Shown: positions 9,014 through 16,489, counted from the stretch's first letter. The stretch: DNA of 64,000 bases from Pseudomonas sp. (GCA_030699825.1 JAUYKV010000065.1:21477-85476), one strand, 5' to 3'. Notes: generated by a model not told the origin, from the letters alone. Numbers and translations: made by a program.

Positions 9014-9364
9014 ATGTTGATAACGATTACTGAACTACCAGAGTACATTCGACGTGCAGATTATTTGTTTAGTGAATCTGAACGTAAGGCTGTTGTTGAT
9101 TACCTGGCTGAGCATCCAAAGTCTGGTGACTTGATGGAAGGTACTGGTGGTATTCGTAAACTACGTTGGAGCAGAGGTAACAAAGGCAAAAGTGGTGGTG
9201 TTCGTGTGATTTACTACTACCACGATGAACGTATCCCTTTGTACTTGCTGACCATGTTTGGAAAAAATGAGCGAGCCAATCTATCAAAGTCAGATCGGAA
9301 TGCGCTTTCTAAATTAGTCAGCATCCTTGTTAGTGCAGCATTGGAGAATGATGATCATGGCTAG
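9014..9364 (+). CDS. RelE/HigB-family toxin (TA module 1)
   Basis: 116 residues from ATG 9014; an in-frame start 36 nt upstream would add a non-conserved leader. It belongs to the RelE/ParE superfamily of mRNA-cleaving or ribosome-dependent toxins: LMEGTGGIRKLRWSRGNKGKSGGVRVIYYY is the core beta-sheet with basic residues, then LLTMFGKNERANLSKSD. It overlaps the downstream XRE antitoxin by 17 nt, the toxin-first order typical of HigBA-like and NadS-linked pairs. Base composition is clearly lower in GC than the surrounding genome, a sign of transfer. Confidence 0.85.
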   Translation: MLITITELPEYIRRADYLFSESERKAVVDYLAEHPKSGDLMEGTGGIRKLRWSRGNKGKSGGVRVIYYYHDERIPLYLLTMFGKNERANLSKSDRNALSKLVSILVSAALENDDHG

Positions 9365-9641
9365 TGGATATGAAAGTATCGCCCAAGGGCTGCAAGAAGC
9401 CATTGACCTTAATAAAGGTGAGAAGGTCGCAGCCAAAACACACCGCCCTGCAGAAGTGGATGTTGCAGGCATTCGCCGAAACCTGGGGTTAACACAGATG
9501 GAATTTGCCTCTAAGTTTTGTATCAGTGTTTCGACTCTAAGGCATTGGGAAAGAGGTGATCGAACTCCTCATGGTCCGGCGCTGGCGTTACTGCACGTCG
9601 TTGCCAAAGAGCCTCAGGCAGTGCTCAGAGCATTAGGCTGA
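9348..9641 (+). CDS. XRE-family antitoxin (TA module 1)
   Basis: 97 residues from ATG 9348. The C-terminal half is a helix-turn-helix of the Cro/XRE type (IRRNLGLTQMEFASKFCISVSTLRHWERGDRTP) and the N-terminus is a short toxin-binding helix. It should neutralise the RelE-like protein encoded immediately upstream and repress their shared promoter. Several ATG codons lie close together (9348, 9351, 9357); the first was chosen, but the exact start is uncertain by up to three residues. Low GC like its partner. Confidence 0.87.
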   Translation: MMIMASGYESIAQGLQEAIDLNKGEKVAAKTHRPAEVDVAGIRRNLGLTQMEFASKFCISVSTLRHWERGDRTPHGPALALLHVVAKEPQAVLRALG

Positions 9642-9680
9642 TCGGGTAACCAGGGAGCTGCCGGCTGAAGTCAGGCACGC

Positions 9681-9997
9681 TGCATCCCCGCGCCTGCGTG
9701 AGTCCTGCCGCCACCATTGGTGCGGGCACGGCGATCATGGCGCTGGCGATGGTGGGTGTCGCTGCGGTGATTGGCAAGGGCGCTATCGTCAATGCCAATG
9801 CGACGGTCGATCACGATGCCAGCCTTGGTGATTTTGCCCATCTTGGGGTCGGTGTTCAGTTGGCGGGTGGCGTGAAGATTGGCGCTCGGGCTTGGTTGCA
9901 GGCAGGGTGTAGCGCGGGTTACCGGGTTGTGGTGGGCGATGGGGTGGTGTGTGCGCCTGGGACGGTATTGCGGGCTGATGGGGTGGTTGCTGGTTAG
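9681..9997 (+). pseudogene. Acetyltransferase 3'-half duplicate, copy 2
   Basis: Translates as the last about 105 residues of the PglD-type acetyltransferase (HPRACVSPAATIGAGTAIMALAM onward, ending CAPGTVLRADGVVAG) with the N-terminal nucleotide-sugar domain missing. Homology to 8449-8765 begins abruptly near 9681, right after TA module 1. The reading frame is still open from a GTG-like start, but without the N-terminal domain it is unlikely to be a working enzyme. It shares substitutions with the copy at 12248 (for example GTGATTGG in place of GAGGGTTGG) that are absent from the intact gene, pointing to a separate ancestral allele. Confidence 0.85.
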
Positions 9998-10210
9998 GTT
10001 GTGTGGCCGGTGGTGGTGTCGGGCTTGAACTCGGGGGTGGTGTTTTGATTTTTGGGCGGACTGCGTCCGCCATCGCGGCCAAGGCCCCTCCTACAGGGAG
10101 TTGTGATGTTTGTGGCTGTTGTGGGTGGGCCGGGCTTGGTGTGATGTTTTGATTTTGGGCGGACGTTGTCCGCCTTCGCGGCCAAGGCCCCTCCTACAGG
10201 GAGTCGTGGT
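9998..10210. repeat. Duplicated downstream spacer with two REP palindromes
   Basis: The non-coding tail that follows the intact acetyltransferase (8766 onward: GGCCGGTGGTGGTGT, then TGTTTTGATTTT and the GGCGGAC/GTCCGCC hairpin) is repeated here behind copy 2. The REP unit occurs twice in succession, at about 10050-10100 and 10155-10205. So the duplicated segment is gene 3' half plus spacer, not coding sequence alone. Confidence 0.75.
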
Positions 10211-10312
10211 GTTTGTGGCTGTTGTGGGTGCCTGGACGATCTTTTACAGTTAGGCTCGTCTAAAGCTGGACAAAATCAGCGTGTTTAACTTTGTAAAAGG
10301 CAGGTGGTATCA

Positions 10313-10717
10313 ATGGAGCCGGATATTCGTTGGAAGCAGCGGTTTGCCAATTTTGAAAAGGCATTTTTCCAGCTCCGGGATGGGGTTAAGCGCTATGGCG
10401 GCAATGCTGAAGCCATTATTAAGGAAGGTATTATTCAGCGATTTGAGTTTACTCATGAGCTGGCGTGGAAGGTGATGAAGGATTTTTTGGAGTACGAAGG
10501 TCACCAGAATATAACCGGCTCACGCAGTGCAACCAAGATGGCGTTCAGTATCGGTTTGATTGATGACGGGCAAGTGTGGATGGATATGCTCGAAAGTCGC
10601 AATAGAACGGTACACACCTATCAGGAAAGTATTCTGGAACAGGAATTTCAAAAGGTGGTGGGGGCTTATAGTTTATCCTTCAGTCAGTTTTACGCAAAAA
10701 TGAAGAGCCTTTTATGA
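10313..10717 (+). CDS. HEPN-domain, HI0074-family nucleotidyltransferase partner (TA module 2)
   Basis: 134 residues from ATG 10313. All-helical nucleotidyltransferase substrate-binding protein of the HI0074 type, a HEPN-superfamily member; the SRNRTVHTY stretch holds the R-x4-H motif expected of HEPN RNases. It is paired with a minimal nucleotidyltransferase overlapping it by 4 nt. In characterised HEPN/MNT pairs the HEPN protein is the toxin and the MNT protein silences it by nucleotidylation; whether this HI0074-type pair acts that way is inference. Low GC, flanked on both sides by acetyltransferase copies. Confidence 0.85.
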   Translation: MEPDIRWKQRFANFEKAFFQLRDGVKRYGGNAEAIIKEGIIQRFEFTHELAWKVMKDFLEYEGHQNITGSRSATKMAFSIGLIDDGQVWMDMLESRNRTVHTYQESILEQEFQKVVGAYSLSFSQFYAKMKSLL

Positions 10718-11034
10718 AGTTTGGGCTGGCTCGAGATGCAATTGAGCGTATTCAATCGGTTTTCAATAGGTACCCTACGGTTGAAAAAGTAGTCATCTAT
10801 GGCTCTCGGGCCAAGGGCAATTATCGCGTCGGTTCTGATATCGACTTGACCTTGATGGGCGACAATCTGACTGATCCAATGTTGTCTGCGATCAAGTCGG
10901 ACCTTGATGAGCTGAATACACCCTATTTGTTTGATATTTCAATTTTTAACGATGTGCAGTCAGTCGATTTGAAAGAGCATATTGCCAGGGCTGGGCAAGT
11001 TTTTTATGAGAAGTCAGGGGATAGATCGAAATAA
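10714..11034 (+). CDS. Minimal nucleotidyltransferase, HI0073/MNT family (TA module 2)
   Basis: 106 residues. The Pol-beta superfamily catalytic signature GSRAKGNYRVGSDIDL (GS-x10-DxD) lies near residue 30 and a third acidic residue is in FDISIFND. It is the predicted antitoxin or modifying partner of the HEPN protein just upstream (ATGA overlap). The gene ends just before a short inverted repeat (CTGGCT/AGCCAG, about 11044-11064) and the third acetyltransferase fragment. Confidence 0.86.
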   Translation: MKFGLARDAIERIQSVFNRYPTVEKVVIYGSRAKGNYRVGSDIDLTLMGDNLTDPMLSAIKSDLDELNTPYLFDISIFNDVQSVDLKEHIARAGQVFYEKSGDRSK

Positions 11035-11065
11035 TTAAGGAGTGCTGGCTGGATACTAGCCAGGG

Positions 11066-11221
11066 CGGCGATTTTGCCCATCTTGGGGTGGGTGTTCAGT
11101 TGGCCGGTGGCATGAAGATTGGCCCCTGGGCCTGGTTGCAGACGGGGTGTAGCGCGGGGTAACAGGTTGTGGTGGGCGACGGGACGGTATTGCAGGCTGA
11201 TGGGGTGGTTGCTGGTTAGGT
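11066..11221 (+). pseudogene. Acetyltransferase 3'-end duplicate, copy 3 (degenerate)
   Basis: Matches the last quarter of the acetyltransferase gene, from GGCGATTTTGCCCATCTTGGGG to the TTAG stop and the following spacer. It carries an in-frame TAA in the GYRVVVG region (after GCGCGGGG, about 11160) and a short internal deletion before GGGACGGTATTG. It is clearly non-functional. Like copies 2 and 4 it has the CTTGGGGT and GTTCAGTTGGC variants absent from the intact gene. A REP-like tail extends to about 11310. Confidence 0.85.
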
Positions 11222-11323
11222 TCTGTGGCCGGTGGTGGTGTCGGGCTTGAACTCGGGGGTGGTGTTTTGATTGTGGGCGGACGTTGTCCGCTTTCGCAGC
11301 TGAAGCTGCTCCTACGAGGCGCT

Positions 11324-11425
11324 GGGGTGTGGAACCTGGCCTACATCAACAGCTTGTCGCTGTGGCTGGACATCAAGAACCTGATCAAGCCGCCGTTCAC
11401 CCTGCTGCCCAAGGACATCTACTGA
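11324..11425 (+). pseudogene. C-terminal remnant of a bacterial sugar transferase
   Basis: About 33 codons (VWNLAYINSLSLWLDIKNLI..., ending at TGA 11423-11425) resemble the extreme C-terminus of undecaprenyl-phosphate sugar phosphotransferases, whose ends typically read DLxYIxNWSLWLDxKI. Nothing upstream continues the homology: the preceding bases are the REP tail of copy 3. Interpreted as a scar of an O-antigen or exopolysaccharide gene once located here. The match is short, so confidence is moderate. Confidence 0.5.
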
Positions 11426-11507
11426 CCCTACGGGGCTCGCAGGGTGGATGAGGCTTCACCTATCCACCATCACGATCTTATGGTGGATGAAAGCGCCATC
11501 CACAGGC

Positions 11508-11563
11508 TGTAAACAGGTTGTTTACAAAGAAGGCCTTGAAAGGCTGTAAACATACTGTTTACA
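11508..11563. promoter_or_regulatory. Tandem palindromic operator of the HigBA module
   Basis: Two 19-bp near-perfect palindromes, TGTAAACAGGTTGTTTACA at 11508-11526 and TGTAAACATACTGTTTACA at 11545-11563, are spaced 37 bp centre to centre. They end 8 nt before the higB start. This is the arrangement expected for autorepression by the HigA antitoxin. Confidence 0.75.
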
Positions 11564-11571
11564 ATTGCCCA

Positions 11572-11850
11572 ATGATCAAGTCATTCAAACACAAGGGTCT
11601 TGAGGCCTTTTTCACGACTGGCAAGACCAAGGGCATCCAGGCCGACCACGGCAAACGCCTGTCTCGCCAACTGTTCGCCCTGAATGACGCGACCCAGGCC
11701 ACCGATATGGACCTGCCCGGCTGGCGACTGCATGCTCTGAAAGGCGAGCTGGCTGGACATTGGTCGGTGCGCGTTTCCGGCAACTGGCGATTGACCTTCC
11801 GCTTCATCGGTGAGGATGCCGAGTTGGTTGATTATCAGGACTACCACTAG
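11572..11850 (+). CDS. higB: HigB toxin (TA module 3)
   Basis: 92 residues, RelE-superfamily plasmid-maintenance killer protein. It starts MIKSFKHKGLEAFF and keeps the HigB core LHALKGELAGHWSVRVSGNWRLTFRF with C-terminal LVDYQDYH, including the catalytic-region Arg/His residues of ribosome-dependent mRNA interferases. It is preceded by two strong palindromic operators and followed after 11 nt by its antitoxin, the usual toxin-first HigBA order. GC content is close to that of the host. Confidence 0.93.
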   Translation: MIKSFKHKGLEAFFTTGKTKGIQADHGKRLSRQLFALNDATQATDMDLPGWRLHALKGELAGHWSVRVSGNWRLTFRFIGEDAELVDYQDYH

Positions 11851-11861
11851 AGGACTTGCCC

Positions 11862-12152
11862 ATGCGTATGCACAACCCCCCGCACCCTGCGCAAATCCTG
11901 CGCGAGGACGTGCTCCCCGAGCTGGACATCACCATCACCGACTTCGCTGCGGCCTTGGGTTATTCCCGTGTGCAACTGTCCAAGGTGCTCAACGGTCGCG
12001 CCTCGATCACGCCCGATCTGGCTGTGCGTCTGGAGCGTGCCGGTATCGGCCAGGCCCGCCACTGGCTGGCCATGCAGGCGAGCTATGAACTGTGGCAGGC
12101 CGAGCAGCGCGAACAGCCCGTAGTCAAGCGGCTGTACCATCACGCAGCCTGA
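11862..12152 (+). CDS. higA: HigA antitoxin, XRE family (TA module 3)
   Basis: 96 residues from ATG 11862. Classic HigA layout: HPAQILREDVLPELDITITDFAAALGYSRVQLSKVLNGRASIT is a helix-turn-helix domain, followed by VRLERAGIGQARHWLAMQASYELWQAE. It neutralises HigB and presumably binds the two TGTAAACA palindromes upstream of higB. The gene ends about 100 nt before acetyltransferase copy 4. Confidence 0.93.
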   Translation: MRMHNPPHPAQILREDVLPELDITITDFAAALGYSRVQLSKVLNGRASITPDLAVRLERAGIGQARHWLAMQASYELWQAEQREQPVVKRLYHHAA

Positions 12153-12247
12153 TGAGTCATTGCGACACAGGAAGGTCCGGGCGGCGTTCCGTGACCTTGG
12201 CGCGAGGCTTTTGATTGCGGAGCCAGCCGCAGGGCCGGGTAGGGCGG

Positions 12248-12565
12248 CCTCTGGTAACGGTGTGTATCCCCCGGGCCTGCGTGAGTCCTTCCGCTGTTAT
12301 AGGGGCGGGTACGGCGATGATGGCGCTGGCGATGGTGGGCGTCGATGCGGTGATTGGTGAGGCAACTATCGTCAATGCTCATGCGACAGTCGATCACGAT
12401 GCCAGCCTTGGTGATTTTGCCCATCTTGGGGTCGGTGTTCAGTTGGCTGGTGGCGTGAAGATTGGCGCGCGGGCTTGGTTGCAGGCAGGGTGTAGCGCGG
12501 GGTATCAGGTTGTGGTGGGTGACGGGTTGGTGTGCGCACCTGGGACGGTATTGCAAGGAGAGTAG
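12248..12565 (+). pseudogene. Acetyltransferase 3'-half duplicate, copy 4
   Basis: Encodes the hexapeptide-repeat domain of the PglD-type acetyltransferase from PLVTV to CAPGTVLQGE, in one open frame of about 105 codons, without the N-terminal domain. It is closest to copy 2 and has a changed C-terminus (TTGCAAGGAGAGTAG instead of the GCGGGCTGATGGGG ending), so the spacer and REP tail shared by the other copies are missing. An ATG-initiated 116-codon frame starting at 12215 includes it, so a truncated product cannot be excluded. Confidence 0.83.
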
Positions 12566-12675
12566 GTCGTGAGTGTTTTGCGGGCGTGTGTTTCCGGCAC
12601 ATGGTCATGACGCTGCGAAGCGCCTCACAAGGGCGAAACCCTGCATTTGAAGGTGAAAAATGACCTGATTTTCGA

Positions 12676-12924
12676 TTGAGACGCTGTTTTTTCAAATCAT
12701 TGAGAAAATCAGCTCGGAAAACGGGACTACTTCAGACCTTCCCTAAGGCTATGGGAGTGGTTGCCCGCGCCAAGGGGATGACAGAGCTGGCCAAGGAAAC
12801 GGGGCTGGCCAGAGAGCAACTTTACAAGTCGTTCAGCGAACGCGGGAACCCTACACTGAAAACCATGCTGGTAGTGATGCGGGCGTTGGGAGTTGATTTG
12901 ACCGCCCGGCCGCATGCGCAATAA
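12676..12924 (+). pseudogene. HigA/COG3636-type antitoxin remnant (TA module 4)
   Basis: From about 12736 the frame reads AMGVVARAKGMTELAKETGLAREQLYKSFSERGNPTLKTML, then VVMRALGVDLTA: the complete helix-turn-helix half of the addiction-module antidote family. The first 20 codons do not match the usual N-terminus (the about 35-residue segment that precedes it in relatives is lost), and no toxin gene is visible upstream. It is best read as a 5'-truncated survivor of a TA pair, possibly still a DNA-binding protein. Confidence 0.7.
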
Positions 12925-12928
12925 GAAC

Positions 12929-12960
12929 ACGCCTAGTTGAAGTAAACCCTAACTAGGCGT
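12929..12960. repeat. Perfect inverted repeat, possible terminator
   Basis: ACGCCTAGTT (12929-12938) and AACTAGGCGT (12951-12960) form a perfect 10-bp stem with a 12-nt loop, 4 nt after the antitoxin remnant stop. No T-run follows, so it is a weak terminator candidate. The remaining 12961-13181 holds nothing recognisable. Confidence 0.55.
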
Positions 12961-13181
12961 CAGGCCGGCACCCTGCGCAACGTCAGGATAGGGCCGATAC
13001 CGGCATTTTCTGTCGCTTCGCCAGCAACCTCTATGGCCTCAACCTGGCAGTCCGCACGCTTAGCGTACGATTTTGTCCGTTTTCTCTATGGTCCCCTTGG
13101 TGGCGAAAAACAGCCTGCGCAAGTTGCATGCAGTATGTGCGGCAGCCATAATCAGATCAGGCTTTCGAGTGGGTTCATATT

Positions 13182-13481
13182 ATGCGTCTGTCCAAAACCC
13201 AGCAATCTACTATCAAAGAACTTGCTATCGAAGTATTTGATGAAGAGGTGTCGGTGCATTTGTTTGGTTCTCGCACAAATGACCAGGCGCGCGGCGGGGA
13301 TATTGACTTGTTGATTGTGGCTGATCACCTCGTTACCGATAAAGTACGAAAAATCATACGCCTCAATGCCAAGTTGCAAATGGCACTGGGTGAACAGAAG
13401 TTTGATATCGTGGTTAAGGATTCTGGGACCATGGTTACGCCATTCCATCTTCACATTTTAGACTCGGCGATACGCTTATGA
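13182..13481 (+). CDS. MNT-family nucleotidyltransferase antitoxin (TA module 5)
   Basis: 99 residues. Pol-beta-type nucleotidyltransferase fold with LFGSRTNDQARGGDIDLLIV (GS-x9-DxD) near residue 28 and the third acidic strand QKFDIVVKD. It lies directly before a HEPN gene with 4-nt overlap, the arrangement of HepT/MntA-type modules in which the MntA protein AMPylates and inactivates the HEPN RNase. A second, unrelated-in-sequence MNT/HEPN pair is located at 10313-11034. Confidence 0.85.
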   Translation: MRLSKTQQSTIKELAIEVFDEEVSVHLFGSRTNDQARGGDIDLLIVADHLVTDKVRKIIRLNAKLQMALGEQKFDIVVKDSGTMVTPFHLHILDSAIRL

Positions 13482-13999
13482 GTGAGCAGGCTGAATCCAC
13501 CGCTTTGCGCTTGTTGTCTTTGTTTGAGATTACTCACAAGGAGGCGACTCACCTGCTTTACAGTTGGCAGCAGTTGTTCAGCCAGCGACAAGTTGATATC
13601 GACTGGGTTAAAGGGTTGGACACCAGCCCGGATGAGGCCGTCATACTGGAGGCATTTGTTTCGCGTTACGCCAGATTGCAGGATAATATCGCCGGCAAGC
13701 TTATTCCCGTCTGGTTGGAGACCTTGTCCGAGCGACCTGCCAGTCAGCTTGAAAACCTGAATAAAGCCGAGAAATTAGGTGTAATTGCCAGCGTTGAGGA
13801 TTGGCTGTCAGCACGCCAAGTGCGTAATGCCCTGGTACATGAATACATGGTCAATCCCGCCGATATGGCCGATGCACTCCAGCTTGCCAAAGTCGCGACC
13901 AGGCAATTTTTTGATACCTATAATGCAATCAACGCGTATGTACACAACACCCATCCTGGGCTGGTGAGCAAACTGCCGGCGCGCATTGTTTTTCCGTAG
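13478..13999 (+). CDS. HEPN-domain toxin candidate (TA module 5)
   Basis: 173 residues, predicted mostly helical. The segment RQVRNALVHEYM carries the HEPN RNase motif R-x4-H. It overlaps the MNT gene (ATGA) and is longer than the HI0074-type protein of module 2, so the two pairs are different subfamilies. Toxicity is inferred from family knowledge only. Confidence 0.82.
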   Translation: MSEQAESTALRLLSLFEITHKEATHLLYSWQQLFSQRQVDIDWVKGLDTSPDEAVILEAFVSRYARLQDNIAGKLIPVWLETLSERPASQLENLNKAEKLGVIASVEDWLSARQVRNALVHEYMVNPADMADALQLAKVATRQFFDTYNAINAYVHNTHPGLVSKLPARIVFP

Positions 14000-14124
14000 G
14001 GTAGGCGGCGCCAAGCACTAAGCGATCAGGCACCACTACGTGGCGCGCTGCGTAGCCCACCAGACGCATCGCCGCTACCATCAGGAAGGGTTAAGCTGAC
14101 CAACATCTATATCGGAGGCCCGCC

Positions 14125-14316
14125 ATGAGCGTCCCGCTTTCCCCCATCGTTTCCGAGTTCGAGACCGAAGAGCAAGCGGCCAGCTATGACCGCTGGTTCC
14201 GCGCCAAGGTGCAAGCCTCGCTCGACGATCCACGCCCTAATATCCCGCACGATCAGGTGATGGCCGAGATGCGCGCCCTCATCGAGTCGAAGCGGAAGAA
14301 ATGCGATGCTGGTTGA
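14125..14316 (+). CDS. PaaA2/StbD-like antitoxin (TA module 6)
   Basis: 63 residues matching the PaaA2-type antitoxin family: LSPIVSEFETEEQAASYDRWFRAKVQASLDDPRPNIPHDQVMAEM. Such short, largely disordered antitoxins bind ParE2-type toxins. There is a good ribosome site (GGAGG) upstream. It overlaps the ParE start by 11 nt. The antitoxin frame is intact although its toxin is broken. Confidence 0.85.
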   Translation: MSVPLSPIVSEFETEEQAASYDRWFRAKVQASLDDPRPNIPHDQVMAEMRALIESKRKKCDAG

Positions 14317-14575
14317 GTGGCGGCCGGAAGCTCGGGCCGCACTCTGGACCATTCTGGACTACATCGGCGAGCGTAATCCTCTTGCGGTCAATGACCTGTA
14401 CCAAGCCATTGATGCCGCTACGTAGGCTCTTTCCCAGCACCCTTATCTGTACCGGTTCGGCCGGTTGTCCGGCACTCGGGAGATTGTCGTGCACCCGAAG
14501 TACTTGGTGGTCTACCGGGTGACGGATCACATTGAGGTCGTGAGTGTCCTACACGCCCGCCAGGAATACCCTTAG
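14306..14575 (+). pseudogene. parE: ParE-type toxin interrupted by an in-frame stop (TA module 6)
   Basis: From ATG 14306 the frame reads MLVEWRPEARAALWTILDYIGERNPLAVNDLYQAIDAAT, then TAG at 14423-14425 (codon 40). It continues without shift as ALSQHPYLYRFGRLSGTREIVVHPKYLVVYRV to a natural stop at 14573-14575. All ParE/RelE-fold strands are present on the two sides, so a single nonsense change (likely from CAG) inactivated an otherwise complete 89-residue toxin. Confidence 0.87.
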
Positions 14576-14781
14576 TTGCATCCGATCACCCGCGCTCATT
14601 CGAGACGGACAGGCTGCCTGTTCCATGACCATCCGGCCGGGCAGTACGCGACAGAGGCATTAAGCGCTTTTGTATAGGATCTACAGGGGGATGGGGGGCT
14701 GCTGCTGCGTATCCTTTCTTTGCTCTTGCCGGCAGGGCTACAATGTCTAAACTTTGTATAAACGAGCGTTTGGAGGCAGCC

Positions 14782-15036
14782 ATGACCGAAGCCGTCCTCG
14801 ACATCAAACATTGGGGTAACAACCTGGGGGTCCGCCTGCCTGCGGCCGTGGCCCGTGCCGCGCATCTGCACGCCGACCAGCGCGTGCGCATCACGGTGGA
14901 GGGCGAACGGGTGATCATCACGCCCCTGCACGACGAACCCTTGACCCTGGAACAGCGGCTGGCTCGCTTCGACCCGGAACGTCACGGCGGCGAAGCCATG
15001 CCGAGCGACGAAGCCTTGGGTGCCGAGCGGTGGTGA
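14782..15036 (+). CDS. AbrB/MazE-type antitoxin (TA module 7)
   Basis: 84 residues from ATG 14782, with TGGAGG 5-10 nt upstream; an ATG 39 nt earlier is in frame but has no such site. N-terminal SpoVT/AbrB swapped-hairpin domain (LDIKHWGNNLGVRLPAAVARAA, VRITVEGERVIITP), C-terminal tail LTLEQRLARFDPERHGGE that binds MazF. Two TTTGTATA sequences flank the promoter area (about 14669 and 14754) and may be operator half-sites. Confidence 0.88.
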   Translation: MTEAVLDIKHWGNNLGVRLPAAVARAAHLHADQRVRITVEGERVIITPLHDEPLTLEQRLARFDPERHGGEAMPSDEALGAERW

Positions 15037-15407
15037 AACGCCCCGCCTCCTGGACACCGGATCGCCAGGACGTTATCTGGCTCGACTGCAATCCGCAGCG
15101 TGGGCAGGAAATGCGCGACCTGCATCCCTTCCTGGTGCTGTCGCCAAAGGCCTTCAATAAACGTACCTCGCTGGTTATCGGTTTGCCGATGACCGCGGCC
15201 AGCTACAACGCCGACAACCCTTTTGCCATTACCGTGGGGGTGGCCAGTGGGCGCAAGGCCGGGCAAACCACCTATGTGCTCTGCCATCAGCCAAAATCCT
15301 TTGATTGGCGCCTGCGCGGCGGCACCCTGCACCCGATGAAACGGATTTCGGATGTTCGCTTCGCCGAAGTATTGGCGCTGCTCAACCAGATCATTCAGTT
15401 GGCTTGA
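15030..15407 (+). CDS. MazF/PemK-family endoribonuclease toxin (TA module 7)
   Basis: 125 residues, start GTG 15030 overlapping the antitoxin by 7 nt. PemK/MazF fold: RQDVIWLDCNPQRGQEMRDLHPFLVLSPKAFN holds the conserved loop and Arg; TSLVIGLPMT carries the conserved Thr/Ser region. It should cleave mRNA at short sites when the antitoxin is lost. A deletion derivative of this gene's 3' part occurs at 22126-22178, so a second copy once existed downstream. Confidence 0.9.
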   Translation: MVKRPASWTPDRQDVIWLDCNPQRGQEMRDLHPFLVLSPKAFNKRTSLVIGLPMTAASYNADNPFAITVGVASGRKAGQTTYVLCHQPKSFDWRLRGGTLHPMKRISDVRFAEVLALLNQIIQLA

Positions 15408-15972
15408 GCAAAACATGGATGTCGGCAGAAGCAGAGTATCCGCTTGTATATCGAAACAACATGGAAATGCGTGTATCAGAGCCTCTCTTATCAAAAAATC
15501 TATATGTCATTGATTCAGGGGCCTTTTTGTGGGAGGGGCTTTAGCCGCGACTGGACTGGCACATTCTCGCGGCGAAAGCGGAGCGCCGCCCGGCCCTCCT
15601 ACAGGGGGCTGCGGTGTTCTTGTGGGAGTGGCCGGGCGCTTGGTTTTGTTGTAGGAGGGGACTTTGTCCGCGAATGGGTTTGGGCCAGACCGACGGTTCG
15701 CGGCCAAGGCCCCTCCTACAGGGTGTGGCGGAGCACCTCTTGAAGTCATCCGCCAATATATTGAGCAGCAACAGACTCCACCCTGAAGGCAAAAGCGAGG
15801 ACGGTTACGCCGTCCGCGCTATCCTCCGCAGTGGCGGACCGTCCCGCCCTGAAGGGCGAGGTTTGCCGCGCAACCGATCAAAAAGCGCTATTTTTTATTG
15901 TGCTATGTGCAATATCACGTATGCTGTTTTTCGAGGTAAACAAAGTTTACAACGTATGCGGAGGTCGTAATA
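15408..15972. repeat. 565-bp spacer made of repeats
   Basis: Contains a partial copy of the long interspersed repeat at about 15487-15605 (CTCTTATCAAAAAATCTATATGTCATTGATT, then GTGGGAGGGGCTTTAGCCGCG), a REP-type palindrome pair at about 15645-15720, and an AT-rich promoter-like stretch at 15885-15965 before the next antitoxin. No gene was seen here. Confidence 0.7.
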
Positions 15973-16221
15973 ATGGCATCGCCTGTTCTGTCGTTTCGAC
16001 TTGATGAGGAGCTTGTTTCCCAGCTGGACAAGCTGGCTGAGGCCACCGATCGGGATCGTCTGTACCACGTGAGGCGCGCCATGGCTCGTTATCTCGAGTC
16101 TGAATCGTGGCACTTGCAGGCGCTTGAGGTTGGTATCGAAGCTGCCGACGCAGGAAAGCTTACGGATCTGGCAACCGTCAAGGCTAAGTGGATGAGTCGT
16201 GCCGAAAATCCTAATAACTGA
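15973..16221 (+). CDS. Ribbon-helix-helix antitoxin, ParD/CopG-like (TA module 8)
   Basis: 82 residues: N-terminal RHH strand and helices (VLSFRLDEELVSQLDKLAEATDRDRLYHVRRAMARYLE) followed by a toxin-binding tail LQALEVGIEAADAGKLTDLATVKAKW. It follows an AT-rich promoter segment with an ACAAAGTTTACAACGT stretch. It overlaps the ParE gene by 23 nt. Confidence 0.88.
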   Translation: MASPVLSFRLDEELVSQLDKLAEATDRDRLYHVRRAMARYLESESWHLQALEVGIEAADAGKLTDLATVKAKWMSRAENPNN

Positions 16222-16489
16222 TCCAGCCGACAGTGATCTAGACGCAATCTTCGATTACTACGCGTCTCTCGTTGGAGAGGGGCGCGCAAGTGCGATCATT
16301 GTGCAGATCCTAGAGCAGCTAGAGTTCTTGGAAGCATTTCCCGGAATGGGCCGCCCCTCACTCAAACCTGATGTGCGGGAAGTGGTGATCACACGTTATC
16401 CCTTTCTCGTGCCTTACCGCCTTGTAAATGAAGAGATTCAAATTCTCAGGGTTATGCATCAACGAGCAGAGCACCCCAGCGATTGGTAA
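16199..16489 (+). CDS. parE: ParE-family toxin (TA module 8)
   Basis: 96 residues from GTG 16199. RelE/ParE fold: ILITDPADSDLDAIFDYYASLVGEGRASAIIVQILEQLEFLEAFPGMGRPSLKPDVREVVITRYPFLVPYRL, with C-terminal ILRVMHQRAEHP. ParE proteins usually poison DNA gyrase. Intact frame, unlike the ParE of module 6. Confidence 0.88.
   Translation: MPKILITDPADSDLDAIFDYYASLVGEGRASAIIVQILEQLEFLEAFPGMGRPSLKPDVREVVITRYPFLVPYRLVNEEIQILRVMHQRAEHPSDW

Noticed and set aside
9994..10185. Minus-strand small frames over the REP regions
   Set aside because: They consist of REP sequence translated in antisense and recur wherever the REP occurs; no ribosome sites.
12929..12960. attC-like or attachment site
   Set aside because: It is a simple perfect 10-bp inverted repeat without flanking core sites or duplicated copies; most likely a transcriptional hairpin.
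8766..16489. Chromosomal integron made of TA cassettes
   Set aside because: TA cassettes in one orientation suggest it, and GTTAGGT/GTTAGGC-like heptamers occur near the acetyltransferase ends and at 10250, but no matching RYYYAAC partners at attC spacing and no integron integrase were found. The repeated spacers are acetyltransferase coding sequence and REPs.
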